The notes under the pieces were generated by a model. The model made no database searches, was not told the DNA's origin, and saw only the letters and a list, made by a program, of their open reading frames with translations. A stretch of 15,796 bases of DNA from positions 1-15,796 of the forward strand of contig JAIVFJ010000665.1 of NCBI GenBank assembly GCA_025765615.1, in the 5' to 3' direction. Source of the DNA: Zopfochytrium polystomum (lineage: Eukaryota; Chytridiomycota; Chytridiomycetes; Chytridiales; Chytridiaceae). Each line of letters begins with the position of its first letter. The first letter of the stretch is position 1. The position numbers and the translations under genes were made by a program. This document shows positions 7,545 through 15,796 of this stretch, piece after piece.

Positions 7545-10500
7545 TCAGCCTCTTGTAATCGACAAAAAAAAAAAAAGCTTTACCCTCGAATACAACTCCG
7601 TCATTTGTTTCCCAAACTCCTCGGCGGCGTTGTGGATGTTGCAGCCAACCTGCTGAAAGTGCGCTCGCACAACAGGGAGCGCAGACTCCTCCCACTCGTG
7701 CTTGGCGATCGTTGTTCTTCGGCACTCGTCGTAAAACCCTAGCGAATGAGAAAAAAAGTGTGTCATGGATACACAGAGTCTTGCAGCGGCTTCGATCGGC
7801 GGCTGGGGGGCTTACGGAGAACGTTCGGATCCACCATGACGGAGCTCTTTGGAAGCCCATCGCTTCCACCGTCGGCGACCAGATGGAGTCCTGTCACATA
7901 AGCAGCATTAGTTCGTTTGTTGTTCCAATGCTAGAATATCAGCAAACCTTGCAGAGAGCGCACACGCGATAACGCAACGTATGCCTGCCCCGGTGAGAAA
8001 ACCTAATTGAAAGAGAATACAGCTTAGTGCGCGTCTCTTCCGTCCATCTTCGTGAGTTCTCACACGGCGAAGATCCAGCGAAACTTTGTCCAGAGACAAT
8101 CCTTGAGACTGCCGTCCAGTGTGATGTCGGTTACTAGTGAAACAAACCAATTAAAAGTCACACCTTATGAATGGTGATGGCCCAGCCATGAACCAACGGC
8201 ACTTGGCGGCGTGCAATGATTTTTGACGGACTCAGCTGAATGAAGATCAGAAGGAGGTTCCGCTATCCACGAGTTCACCCAACTTGCGCTTCGAAGTTGA
8301 ATTCGTCAATGGTCCGTACTTTGCCCTGTTCAAATACGACAACCGGATACTATTGCGCGTGGTGGTTGTCAGCAAGACCATCTTTGAAATGCCGCTTCAC
8401 CTTAGTGCTGCTCTTGGCATTGCCGTGTTCATCTTTCGCAAAGTCAAAGTCGACAACTACACCGCGAGAGCCATTTACGAGCCCATTTTTGATCTCCAGG
8501 TCTGTGACGAAGGAGTCACTCAAACAGTGAAAGAAAAATGCCACCGGAAAAATCAAACAGAATCTCTTACTCGCGATGAGGAGGACCTGAGTCCCGACCT
8601 TGAGCCGAATTAATTCAGGAGCTTGAATATAGTCGCTGATGTGTATTAAAAGCTTGCCAAGCAGAGGTTTTAGCAGCCAACCGAAAAGTTATATCGAGCA
8701 CCTTTTGTGTCTTTTCGTTGCTGGCCCAGTCCACAGCCCGAAATTCGTGAACGACTTGTGCTTGAAGGTCGTTGAACATTTTTTCGTTTCGGTCGGACGC
8801 GTCCTTCTTGTGCGAAAACAACCGTGTGGCGACGATCTTGGACTCATCCAAGAGTCTCTTGCATTGATTGAGCATGGTCCGATCCTGCGTGTGGACTATG
8901 ATGAGCGCTTTTTCCAGCTTTTTGGTGCGGACTGCTTACCTGCTCCAAATAAACACCGCATCTTGTCGAAAGCGAGGAACGTTATCGCCAGAATTTACAA
9001 TGCGTCTTTGGAGCTCCACCTTATTCTGTTGAGGGCGCTAACAAACTCGAAATCGTCTTGTCGAAAGATCTGGCAGTTTCCGCTACATTAGCGCAGTGCG
9101 AAAGTCTCATAATCAAAACTTGCCTTTGTCAGTTCCACAAACTTGAAGTCAGCCTCCCTCCATTTCGGACTTTGGAAAGCAAACAGAGTTCGAGGATCGA
9201 AGACCTTACGGCAGTCTGGCTTCAAACACGTCGCCCTCGACTTGTCGAGTTTGTCGACCTCAACTTTGAACGACGAGCAGTGGGGGGCACTGTTGCTTCG
9301 ACGGAACGGGCGGCAGCTGGAAAAAGTCTCCGCACGCAATCACCTGCAGCCCGCCGAATGGCTTGTTCACCTCCCGAACCTCCCTCGCGATGGCTTCGAC
9401 CTTTTTGAAACAAACCCGCATTCAAGGTTGTCGGCGTAAAAAATTCCCTCTCACCTTCTCGAACAGGTCGGCGGAGACCATGGAAATCTCGTCTATTATC
9501 ACAACATCAATCTCTTCCCACCGATCCCGGTTCCGCGTCACCGAATTTGCCACGGCCATTTCGACAGTCTGACAAGTGCCTAGCGAAGCGTATGAGTGGA
9601 TAGTGCGGCCTCCGACGTGCATCGCGGCGACTAGGCGAATGTCACACAAGTTTCCCATTAGAAACACGTAGACCGACAGCCGTGCGATCAGAAACACAGG
9701 GCGAACTCAACTGCCAGTCGGTGCGAGAATCACTGTCCGCCGTCCGGCATTCCGCAGCCGCGCGACAAGGGTCTTCACGGTGAAAGATTTACCCGTCCCG
9801 CCGCTTCCGGTGACGAAGCACGAAATGCCCGCCAGGGCAAGGTCTATCAGCCGCTGTTGCTCGTCGCTGAGTGTCTCATCTTTCGGAACGGTGTTGTTGG
9901 AGCTTGATTCCTCCGGTTTGCTTTCTGTGTGAAAGGATCCGATTCCGTATCGATCCATGAAGACTTGGGAGGTATGAGGAGTGCGTTGAGGGGATGAGGA
10001 GGGGTTAAGTTGAAGCGAAAGAATTTAATGGCAGTGGCCTCACCTCGAGACTGGAACAGTCGATCCTGACGCAACTGAACTTCAAGGACCCCGACGCTTC
10101 TCCCAGTCCTCAAACACTTTCACAGGCGCTACGGGAGGAGCTTGGGCTGCTGCTGGCGCATCGTTCTTTGCTCCCGCGTCGTCTATTCTCACGAAGTCCA
10201 AGCAGGCCGCCACAGGGTCGTCCTGCGTCACGTCCACTCTACCAGCATCCGTCGCAGTCCCCGAGCTGAAACACATCGTCTCCTGGGACTGCACATGGTT
10301 GGCCGAGTCCGGCTCCTCGTCGCTATCCAGCACGATCACTCGTCCAGGGACGGGTTGCAGAGCGGCGGCGGCACCGGTGGCGTTGGAGCAGTCGGACGAA
10401 GCTGCGGGTCCACCTCCGACGGAGTCCGACTGATGAAAAATGGCAGCGGCGATGCCGCAGGATCGTCGCCGTCGTCGCCGCCCGCTGGTTTGTCGACGCG

Positions 10501-11038
10501 CATGCCGTCATCAAAGAGATCGCAATCGCCGGGGTCGGGAAGGTCGCCAAAGTACCGCTGGGATCCAGCACCGCCACCGCCGCCACGGGTGCCGCCACCG
10601 CGGGGGCTGCCTCGTGCACTCCGCCCGCGGTCCCCGCGATCTCGCCTCCGCCCGGCGGCGCCGGCCCCGCCGGGATCGCGGACGCCGCTCGCCAAGCGCT
10701 CGACTTCGTCCCACGTGAAGGCGTTGCCGCGCTTGCTCGGCTGTGTCAGGTACGTCTTGGCCTCGTCGACGGAGCCGAAGCCCTTGAACTCGGAGCCCGG
10801 GAAGCCGGTGACGCTCTGCGAGCATTCGGTCCTGTTTGTGTTTTGTTCATTGCAGAAGGCGGGGGGCTGAGGAGAACAGATAGCGAAGCAAGTTGGGTGG
10901 AGCCGATACGATGGATCTCACCAAGACCAGAAAAATCCCGCGCTGCTTTCCTTCCCGCACGGCGTAGCACTTTTTGCCGCCGCCGCCGCCGCCGCCGCGT
11001 CGTCCTTTCGCGACCTTCCACCAGATTGGTTCGGACAT
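7545..11038 (-). CDS. PIF1-family DNA helicase with N-terminal RNase H1-type hybrid-binding domain
   Basis: PIF1 enzymes are 5'-to-3' superfamily 1B helicases acting on G-quadruplexes, R-loops, telomeres and mitochondrial DNA. Exons (descending): 11038-10922, 10831-10498, 10429-10044, 9963-9712, 9630-9455, 9400-9124, 9069-8999, 8961-8940, 8884-8702, 8652-8571, 8501-8401, 8349-8284, 8235-8164, 8108-8064, 8002-7948, 7890-7816, 7738-7545; about 834 residues. Residues 22-70: viroplasmin/hybrid-binding fold (KKCYAVREGKQRGIF, SWTECSQSVTGFPGSEFKGF). Residues 80-150: Arg/Gly-rich linker. Near 180: VIVLDSDEE, like a SUMO-interaction motif. Near 330: Walker A GSGGTGKS; then LAPTGIAAMHVGGRTIHSY, Walker B VVIIDEISMV, CGDFFQLPPV, ELTKIFRQ, IVATRLFSH, GLVNGSRGVVVDF, VHGWAITIHKSQGLSLD and GQAYVALSRVRSLQGL, all in family order. 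Frame breaks: extra base at A5 10931-10935, C4 10089-10092 and G6 9282-9287. The 68-nt intron 10430-10497 has a weak donor and may instead be one missing base. The last exon could splice again near 7570 and end at 7528. Confidence 0.88.
8350..8400 (-). other. Frame-neutral 51-nt intron containing an in-frame TAG
   Basis: Donor AAG|GTGAAG, acceptor CAATAG, both phase 0. The intron is open in the coding frame except for the terminal TAG. Splicing joins SSTK to YPVVVFEQGKVRTI, which fits the PIF1 family. Retention would end the protein before motifs V and VI. Confidence 0.7.
9070..9123 (-). other. GC-AG intron in the PIF1 gene
   Basis: The donor is AAG|GCAAGT and the acceptor GCCAG. Removal of these 54 nt joins VELTK to IFRQDD, the exact PIF1 motif IV. 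Reading through would give 16 unrelated residues and a stop. The rest of the donor consensus is strong, as expected of GC donors. Confidence 0.8.
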
Positions 11039-11216
11039 TGTTGCACGACCCCCAGCAACCAAGATTTTTCTTTATTTCAGTTATTTCGCTTGCGCCCCTT
11101 TCTCTTTCCCCTCGGAAGGCTTCCCCAAAAACCCCAGGTAGAACGACAGACATAAGGCGCAGGGGAAAAATTCAGTAAGAATCAACTACTGTCGATCCGG
11201 GTGAAGCACAGCTTAC

Positions 11217-11518
11217 CCTTGGTCCAAGCAGCTGGATCATGTCTTCCCTGCTGAGCACCTCCTTTCTGAACAGCTTCGCCCCGGATTTGCCGATGCCAAA
11301 GATACCCCCCGCCGGCCCATCCACCGCTGCCGCCTGCGGCTCGGCTCGACTTGTACGTACGAAACGGGAATCCGCTGGCGAGGGGGGGATGCCGATTTCA
11401 CGCTGCGCCGCCTCCAGATCGCGCTCGAAACTCTCGATCCTCCCGATCGTTTAGTAGTAGTGGCTGTTTTGAGCACCCGCGCCACGGTGAGGCGCATCGG
11501 GACGGAGGTAGACGGGCA
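11217..11518 (-). pseudogene. AFG3/FtsH-type m-AAA protease remnant with internal deletions
   Basis: Intact AFG3 proteins are mitochondrial inner-membrane ATP-dependent zinc proteases of about 700-800 residues. Here only pieces remain, in order: VPVYLRPDA after a good splice acceptor (CCTCCTCTAG); HYY, an in-frame TAA (11451-11453), TIGRIESFERDLEAAQREIGI; a frame break at the 7-base run 11382-11388; RIPVSYVQVEP; a Gly-rich stretch with a break at 11305-11310; GGIFGIGKSGAKLF; then directly KEVLSREDMIQLLGPR, the extreme C-terminal motif, and a donor-like GGTAAGC. The second membrane segment, Walker A and B, second region of homology and HEXXH zinc site are missing from contiguous DNA. The final exon (PF and acidic tail) is not seen before the PIF1 start 178 bp away. 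It is either a decayed gene copy or a misassembly that dropped the middle. Confidence 0.7.
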
Positions 11519-12223
11519 CTAGAGGAGGATAGGCAGACGTGTCCCAGTAATAGATCGAGCAGGACGAGGACGACCTTCTTCTTCGCACTCGTTCAAATTT
11601 ATGCTGCCGGAAACTGCACAGGACAGGAGGCAGGCAATCGGTGAGTTGCAAAACGCCTCACTCCTTCTAATCGCGTCGCCAAGGTCATGGATTGCTGGAG
11701 CCGCACAATCGAAAAAGGAAAAATGGAACCTGCGGGAACTCAGCAAGATCTCATAAATACGCACATTTATGCGTGCACGGAATGGTTGCGCCCGGAGAGA
11801 GCAACGATTACGGACATGCGCCCGACCGCAGACGTTGGCCCATCGCCTAGCCCTTGGTGGACGACTCGGGCTGTTAAAACTGCTTGCAAAAAGATTGAAG
11901 ACAGGGTTGGTGAAGAAAAGTTTACACAAAACCAAAATGCCGCCGGTTCGCCCGAAGCAGCAGTTGCGGGTTGTCGGGTGATCAAGCGGTGATTTCGAAA
12001 TGGTTGAACCGAACGGACGACAATTCAATCGTCGACAAGTTTGGGATTGATCAAAAAGATGGACACATTAGCACCTGACTGGGAGTGTATTGGCTGTGCC
12101 CGACGAATGCCGTACCGCTGCACAGCCGGACAGTGTTGGACTCGAACCTGGGCCGGCCGCTCAGTAAACGTCGTAGGCCAATCCGTTCACCCGACGCCCC
12201 AAAGCAAGCGTACCTAACCACTG

Positions 12224-12226
<3 letters not shown>
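11519..12226. other. Stretch without a recognised gene
   Basis: This lies upstream of the AFG3 remnant. I looked for the earlier AFG3 exons (first membrane segment and the block before VRVYLRP) on the minus strand and did not find them. A minus-strand open frame (11519-12028) shows no known motif. No structured RNA is evident: the TTCGAGTCC near 12137 on the minus strand does not form a tRNA T-stem. Confidence 0.4.
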
Positions 12227-12273
<47 letters not shown>

Positions 12274-12319
12274 AGCGAGAGAGAGAGAGAGGAGAGAGAG
12301 GAGAGAGAGACGAGAGAGT

Positions 12320-12354
<35 letters not shown>

Positions 12355-12403
12355 GAGAGAGAGATGTGTGTGTGTTGTGTGTTGTGTGAGAGAGAGAGGT
12401 GTG
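12227..12403. repeat. GA/CT microsatellite with interruptions, plus GT-rich segment
   Basis: About 130 bp of nearly pure GAGAGA with scattered C, G and T interruptions, followed by TGTGTGTTGTGTG and a short final GA run. On the minus strand it creates artificial SLSLSL reading frames, which should not be annotated as protein. Confidence 0.95.
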
Positions 12404-14520
12404 TCCCGAAGTCGTTTCACCGGGTACGGAAAGAACCTCAACCAAAATTCGTAGTAAATCGCCCTTTCGCCCGAGATGAGCGAGCGCGGGCGGAAGATAG
12501 TCCGTACATTTGAGCACGTCTCTGCCTTTTCTCCTCCTTCCGAAACCAAAATTCTTTCTTCTTCCTGTTGGACGGTTCAATGTAGCAGCCGAGTCGATAT
12601 TCAAGCCTTCGCGCCCACTCGCCGTCTTTCTTGCCAGCAAACAACTAACACATTTCCAAATTTCATCCATGAGCACGGCGGATAGGATTTCCGTCAGGCA
12701 AGCGACAGCCGGTGTTGTGTGAAGATATCCGGCAAGGGCTGGCGGGACAGGCTGGCTTTGTGCTCGTCCAGACACACAGAACAAAAAATGTAATGGGCGC
12801 AGCACCTTGGCCGTCGGGCGAAGCACGCGGCCGCGCCGCTTCCCCATTTAAAGATGGACACAGCAGCCCGGTACACTCCCGACTCAAAAACCAAGGAGCG
12901 AAAGCAAGGCAAGCAACCGCGTGGAAGACGGACACTCACATCAACAGGACCGTGACATTACTGCCAGCACCAAATGCGCTTCCTTGTCCTCATGTTTTGC
13001 CATCTTGGCCCTCGCCGTCCTGGCGTCCAGCGCCAGCCCCGTGGAGCTAATCCGAAGAAGGTAAATGTCCAGGGTCATAAGTTCTGGTTTGGTGTCGGGC
13101 ATGCGCCGACATGCGCTGACAACTCCAACCAACTGTTCTTTAGGCATCTGAAAAGCGTCGCGTGAGTCGTGCTACAATCAAAGGCCATCCCAACGCCTTT
13201 TCAACTTTTTCATTTCTGCATGGGTCGTTTCCTCCTTCCATGATAGCTCATTTCTCACGCCCATGACTTCACGCCCTCCGCCCTGCCCTCCATTCCCACC
13301 CGCCGTACCATCACCAACCCTGTTCAGCTCCGCCCTCACCGCGACAGCGACCACATCAGCAGCAAGGACAGCACGCTAAGGACAGCAGCAGGCAGCCAGC
13401 AGCGACAGCAACGACCGCCGCCGCGACAACAGCAGCACGTCCACAGAAATCCAAGGCTTTGGAAAACACCTTCCACCAAATACGTGCGGTCGCCGAAACA
13501 AATCCGGCCTCCGGAGAACGCGCGAACCCGAACTTCTACCAGAAATGAGCTCGTCGCGAAGCCCGATACGTCCATAAGCAAGTTTGTCGTTGCTGTCAAT
13601 AAAGAGGAGAAGGCAGTGGGACGATGCGAATTCAAAGTGTGTTGATTTCTTGCCTGGTCCAGGGGTGATGAATTCGCATGAGAATGTAAATGGCCAGAAT
13701 CGCAACCCCGGAGATTTTCAATTTTTTTTTCCAGCTTTGATTTACTCGATGAATCAAGCATTGGTGCCTGGAAAGAAGAGCCCCCACTGCAGATTGCGGC
13801 AAAGGTCGTCAGTGTAAGCGACGGGCGGTCGTGACCAAGAGTGGCAGGATCGTTTGAGAGGCTCGGGCAGCTGCCGTGAAACCCTGCCAACCCCATTCAC
13901 CCGACAAGCCCCAGTGATTTGGCGCCTCTAAACGGCCTTCCCGCTCTCTCTTCTCTCTGCGTCATTACCCGCACCACAGCTAGCGCGACGTGGCACCACG
14001 TCCAGAATGTGCCGCCTCCCGCAGACCGAACGGCACCGACATGGCCTGCAGGGCAACATCAGACGACAATGCAATCCTTATCTGCGGCAGCGCCGCTGTC
14101 GTCAGCACGCGCACGGACACGGCATCTTTTCCGCCCCCACGGCGGCGTGAGTTCGGGCGACGCATCAATGCCATTCGTTCGCGGGTCTCGAAGTGCGGGC
14201 TCCTTCTCGCCGCGATCAACCTTTGTGAAAAAGTATTGCAACTGTGCCACGACTTGTCATCGTTACATACCTAATATCAGGTCGCATTTTGGCGGATAAA
14301 TTAAGTCCTCCAATCAGAAAACTCCTCGAAGAAAGGATCTCCGCTGTGTACGTAAGCAAAATTGGGTGTTTTTTCCACCGATATCATGGATGTGACTGGT
14401 CAAGCCTTTTTTGCGGAAATTTAATTTTTGGACAAAAAGGCGACGCCTCTTTTAATCGGCCAAAACGGGCTGATTTTCGGAATTTGAAAACAGCTAAAAA
14501 AGAAAAAAAAAGAAGAAAAA
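12404..14520. other. Stretch without a recognised gene
   Basis: Several medium-length open frames exist on both strands but none shows a family motif. The most protein-like is on the minus strand at 12941-13147. It is preceded by an acceptor-like CTTTTCAG and reads MPKEQLVGVVSACRRMPD then KPELMTLDIYLLRISSTG. It may be a final exon of an unidentified gene. A CAGCAG-rich segment lies near 13350-13435. A 186-codon minus-strand frame at 13336-13896 is translated from this repeat in part. No RNA gene is seen. Confidence 0.35.
13624..13679. repeat. Perfect 10-bp inverted repeat
   Basis: ATGCGAATTC at 13624-13633 and GAATTCGCAT at 13670-13679 are exact reverse complements separated by 36 bases. The spacer itself contains CCTGGTCCAGG. 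The function is unknown and it may be chance. Confidence 0.6.
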
Positions 14521-14570
14521 AAAAGGAAACACACACACACATACACACACACCACACACAACACACACGG
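14500..14570. repeat. A-rich tract followed by AC microsatellite
   Basis: An AAGAAAAAAAA-type tract followed by ACACACAC with a few interruptions. It lies upstream of the GTP cyclohydrolase gene. Confidence 0.9.
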
Positions 14571-14688
14571 ACAGGGCCGACACAACACTCGCAACCATCC
14601 AGAAGGCGACGATCGCCCGGCCGCCGCCGTCGCCGTCACTCTCGGCGACGATCTGACCGACCTGACCCGCATAACGTCGCTCGATCGC

Positions 14689-14744
14689 GCCGCCGCCGCC
14701 GCCGCATCCTCGTCCTCCTCCTCCTCCTCCTCCTCCTCCTCGTC
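14689..14744. repeat. GCC and CTC triplet repeats
   Basis: A CGCCGCCGCC run followed by TCCTCCTCC repeats, just upstream of the first plausible ATG of the GTP cyclohydrolase gene. They may lie in its 5' leader or presequence. Confidence 0.85.
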
Positions 14745-14770
14745 CTCGGCCGGCCGACCGCCGCTTGGAC

Positions 14771-15796
14771 ATGCGGCTCCATCGCAACAAACCCACTTTG
14801 CCCTGCCTTCCAGCGTCATCTCACACGAGCCCCTCCCCGCCCGCCGGATCCTCCTCCTCGACGTCCTCATCCCCTTCTCTCCCGATCGCGTCCGTCTTCC
14901 AGCGCCACCCCCGCACCTCAGGCCTTCTCCACAGCAGGATCCCGCTGACCGCTCGCCGCTGCTCCGCTCGATCGACAACACTGGTCTCTCGTGGCCCTCT
15001 GTCGGCACGCTCGCGCGCAAGATTGAGTCCCCGCACGCGCGCGAAGAGCGCCCGCGCGCCTAACAGCGCGGTCGAGACTCTTCTCGAGTGCATCGGCGAA
15101 GACCCCGACCGTGAGGGCCTTCAAAAGACGCCGCTCCGGTACGCCAAGGCTCTCCTCTTTCTCACAAAGGGGTACGAAGAGAACCTGCAGGACGTGATCA
15201 ACGGCGCGTGTTCGAGGAAGACCACGACGAGATGGTGATTGTCAAGGGCATCGACGTGTTCTCGCTCTGCGAGCACCACATGGTGCCGTTTGTGGGCAAA
15301 GTCGCGATCGGTACATTCCGAATCGGCGCGTGGTCGGGCTCAGCAAGCTGGCGAGAATTGCGGAAATGTACAGCAGGCGGCTTCAGGTGCAGGAGCGGCT
15401 GACCAAGCAGATCGCCGTCGCGCTATGGGAAGTGTTGCAGCCGCAGGGCGTCGCGGTCACCATGGAGCGTCGTGAGTAGTTGTTGAAGTTGAAGTTTGAT
15501 AGTTTGTTTGTTTGGTGTGCCATCAAGCGATCAAGCGATCGCGGAATGCGATCGCATTTTGGCTGTTTGGTTCCTTGTCACTCACACCACACGCACACGC
15601 ACACACAGGCACATGTGCATGGTCATGCGGCGTCGAAAAGCCGGAAGCTCGACAGTGACGAGCTGCATGCTGGGCGTCTTCCGCGACGACCCAAAGACCC
15701 GCCGAAGAGTTCCTCAAAGTAAGCTCCCCCCCGCGCAGATTGGATTTTCCTTCCGTTATGGTCTCTGGGCACTAACGCCAGGCCCCTTCCTCTTTC
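14771..15796 (+). CDS. GTP cyclohydrolase I, partial at the right edge
   Basis: Catalyses the first step of tetrahydrofolate and tetrahydrobiopterin synthesis (GTP to 7,8-dihydroneopterin triphosphate). Conserved blocks in order: [71 protein letters not shown], the zinc and catalytic site [64 protein letters not shown], then after an intron HMCMVMRR (second zinc Cys and His), [18 protein letters not shown] and EEFLK. The NTGLSWP segment before the core resembles fungal enzymes. Four one-base breaks: an extra base near 15058-15061, a missing base near 15207, a missing base near 15311 and an extra base near 15702-15703. The intron ends at 15608. Donor GTAGTT at 15476 keeps the frame, while the better-looking GTGAGT at 15472 would need another base change. 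A donor-like GTAAGC at 15719 leads out of the readable gene. The ATG at 14771 is the first in one frame, but the true N-terminus is uncertain because frames switch upstream of the core. Confidence 0.88.

Noticed and set aside
8350..8352. In-frame TAG between SSTK...HHAQ and YPVVVF in PIF1, suggesting stop-codon reassignment
   Set aside because: A 51-nt GT-AG intron with matching phases ends exactly at this TAG and gives a better family match. Other genes in the window use TGA as a normal stop, and none needs TAG as a sense codon.
9282..9287. Programmed ribosomal frameshift in PIF1
   Set aside because: The break is a plain homopolymer, similar breaks occur in many unrelated genes of the window, and no slippery heptamer with downstream structure is evident.
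9058..9439. Plus-strand open frames opposite the PIF1 helicase
   Set aside because: They overlap the conserved minus-strand helicase exons and show no family motif of their own.
12130..12160. TTCGAGTCC on the minus strand, resembling a tRNA T-loop
   Set aside because: The flanking bases do not form the five-pair T-stem, and no D-arm or acceptor stem can be drawn around it.
12161..12847. Long minus-strand frames with SLSLSLS runs
   Set aside because: They are translations of the GA microsatellite and carry no domain or codon signal.
14494..15020. Minus-strand frames with Glu/Gly runs near the triplet repeats
   Set aside because: These are translations of the CTC, GCC and AC repeats and overlap the GTP cyclohydrolase coding strand.
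1..15796. CRISPR array, bacterial operon, rRNA genes or transposase
   Set aside because: No regularly spaced direct repeats, no rRNA motifs and no transposase or reverse-transcriptase signature were found. The viroplasmin-type domain is part of the helicase gene, not a viral insertion.

Overview
The window looks like nuclear DNA from an intron-rich eukaryote. Protein genes are split by many short GT-AG introns, mostly 44-90 nt. Splice junctions were read by eye and accepted only where they rejoin a conserved protein family in frame. A centrin (basal bodies or flagella), a fungal-style GTP cyclohydrolase I and a PA28-type proteasome activator together fit a flagellated, early-diverging fungus (chytrid-like) or a close relative. 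That placement is inference.

Layout. 1-1300: no gene recognised; a partial minus-strand gene may run off the left edge. About 1319-1450: a diverged copy of the last intron and exon of the PA28 gene found at 2623-2735, interrupted by an A-rich insertion. About 1763-2420: a TATA box and a candidate plus-strand gene I cannot identify. 2623-3862 (-): PA28/REG-gamma-like activator. 4179-4883 (-): small heat-shock protein with a likely mitochondrial presequence, preceded by a TATA box and a perfect heat-shock element. 5160-6332 (-): centrin-like four-EF-hand protein with a long Ser-rich N-terminus. 6716-7427: two unidentified reading frames. 7545-11038 (-): a roughly 834-residue PIF1-family helicase in about 16 exons, fused at its N-terminus to an RNase H1-type hybrid-binding (viroplasmin) domain and carrying a SUMO-interaction-like motif. 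11217-11518 (-): a remnant of an AFG3/FtsH mitochondrial protease gene that keeps N- and C-terminal pieces but has lost the ATPase and peptidase domains. 11519-14500: mostly non-coding, with a large GA microsatellite. 14771-15796 (+): GTP cyclohydrolase I, running off the right edge.

An important caveat is that at least a dozen single-base frame breaks fall inside well-conserved domains. Many are one extra base in a homopolymer run. After allowing for them, the PIF1, PA28, Hsp20 and centrin models each give a total coding length divisible by three that ends at a stop. I read them mainly as sequence or assembly errors, not pseudogenes. The AFG3 remnant differs: it has an in-frame stop and large missing blocks.

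The proteostasis genes (PA28, Hsp20, AFG3 remnant) are neighbours, but nothing in the sequence shows that they work together. The most interesting object is the hybrid-binding-domain-PIF1 fusion.
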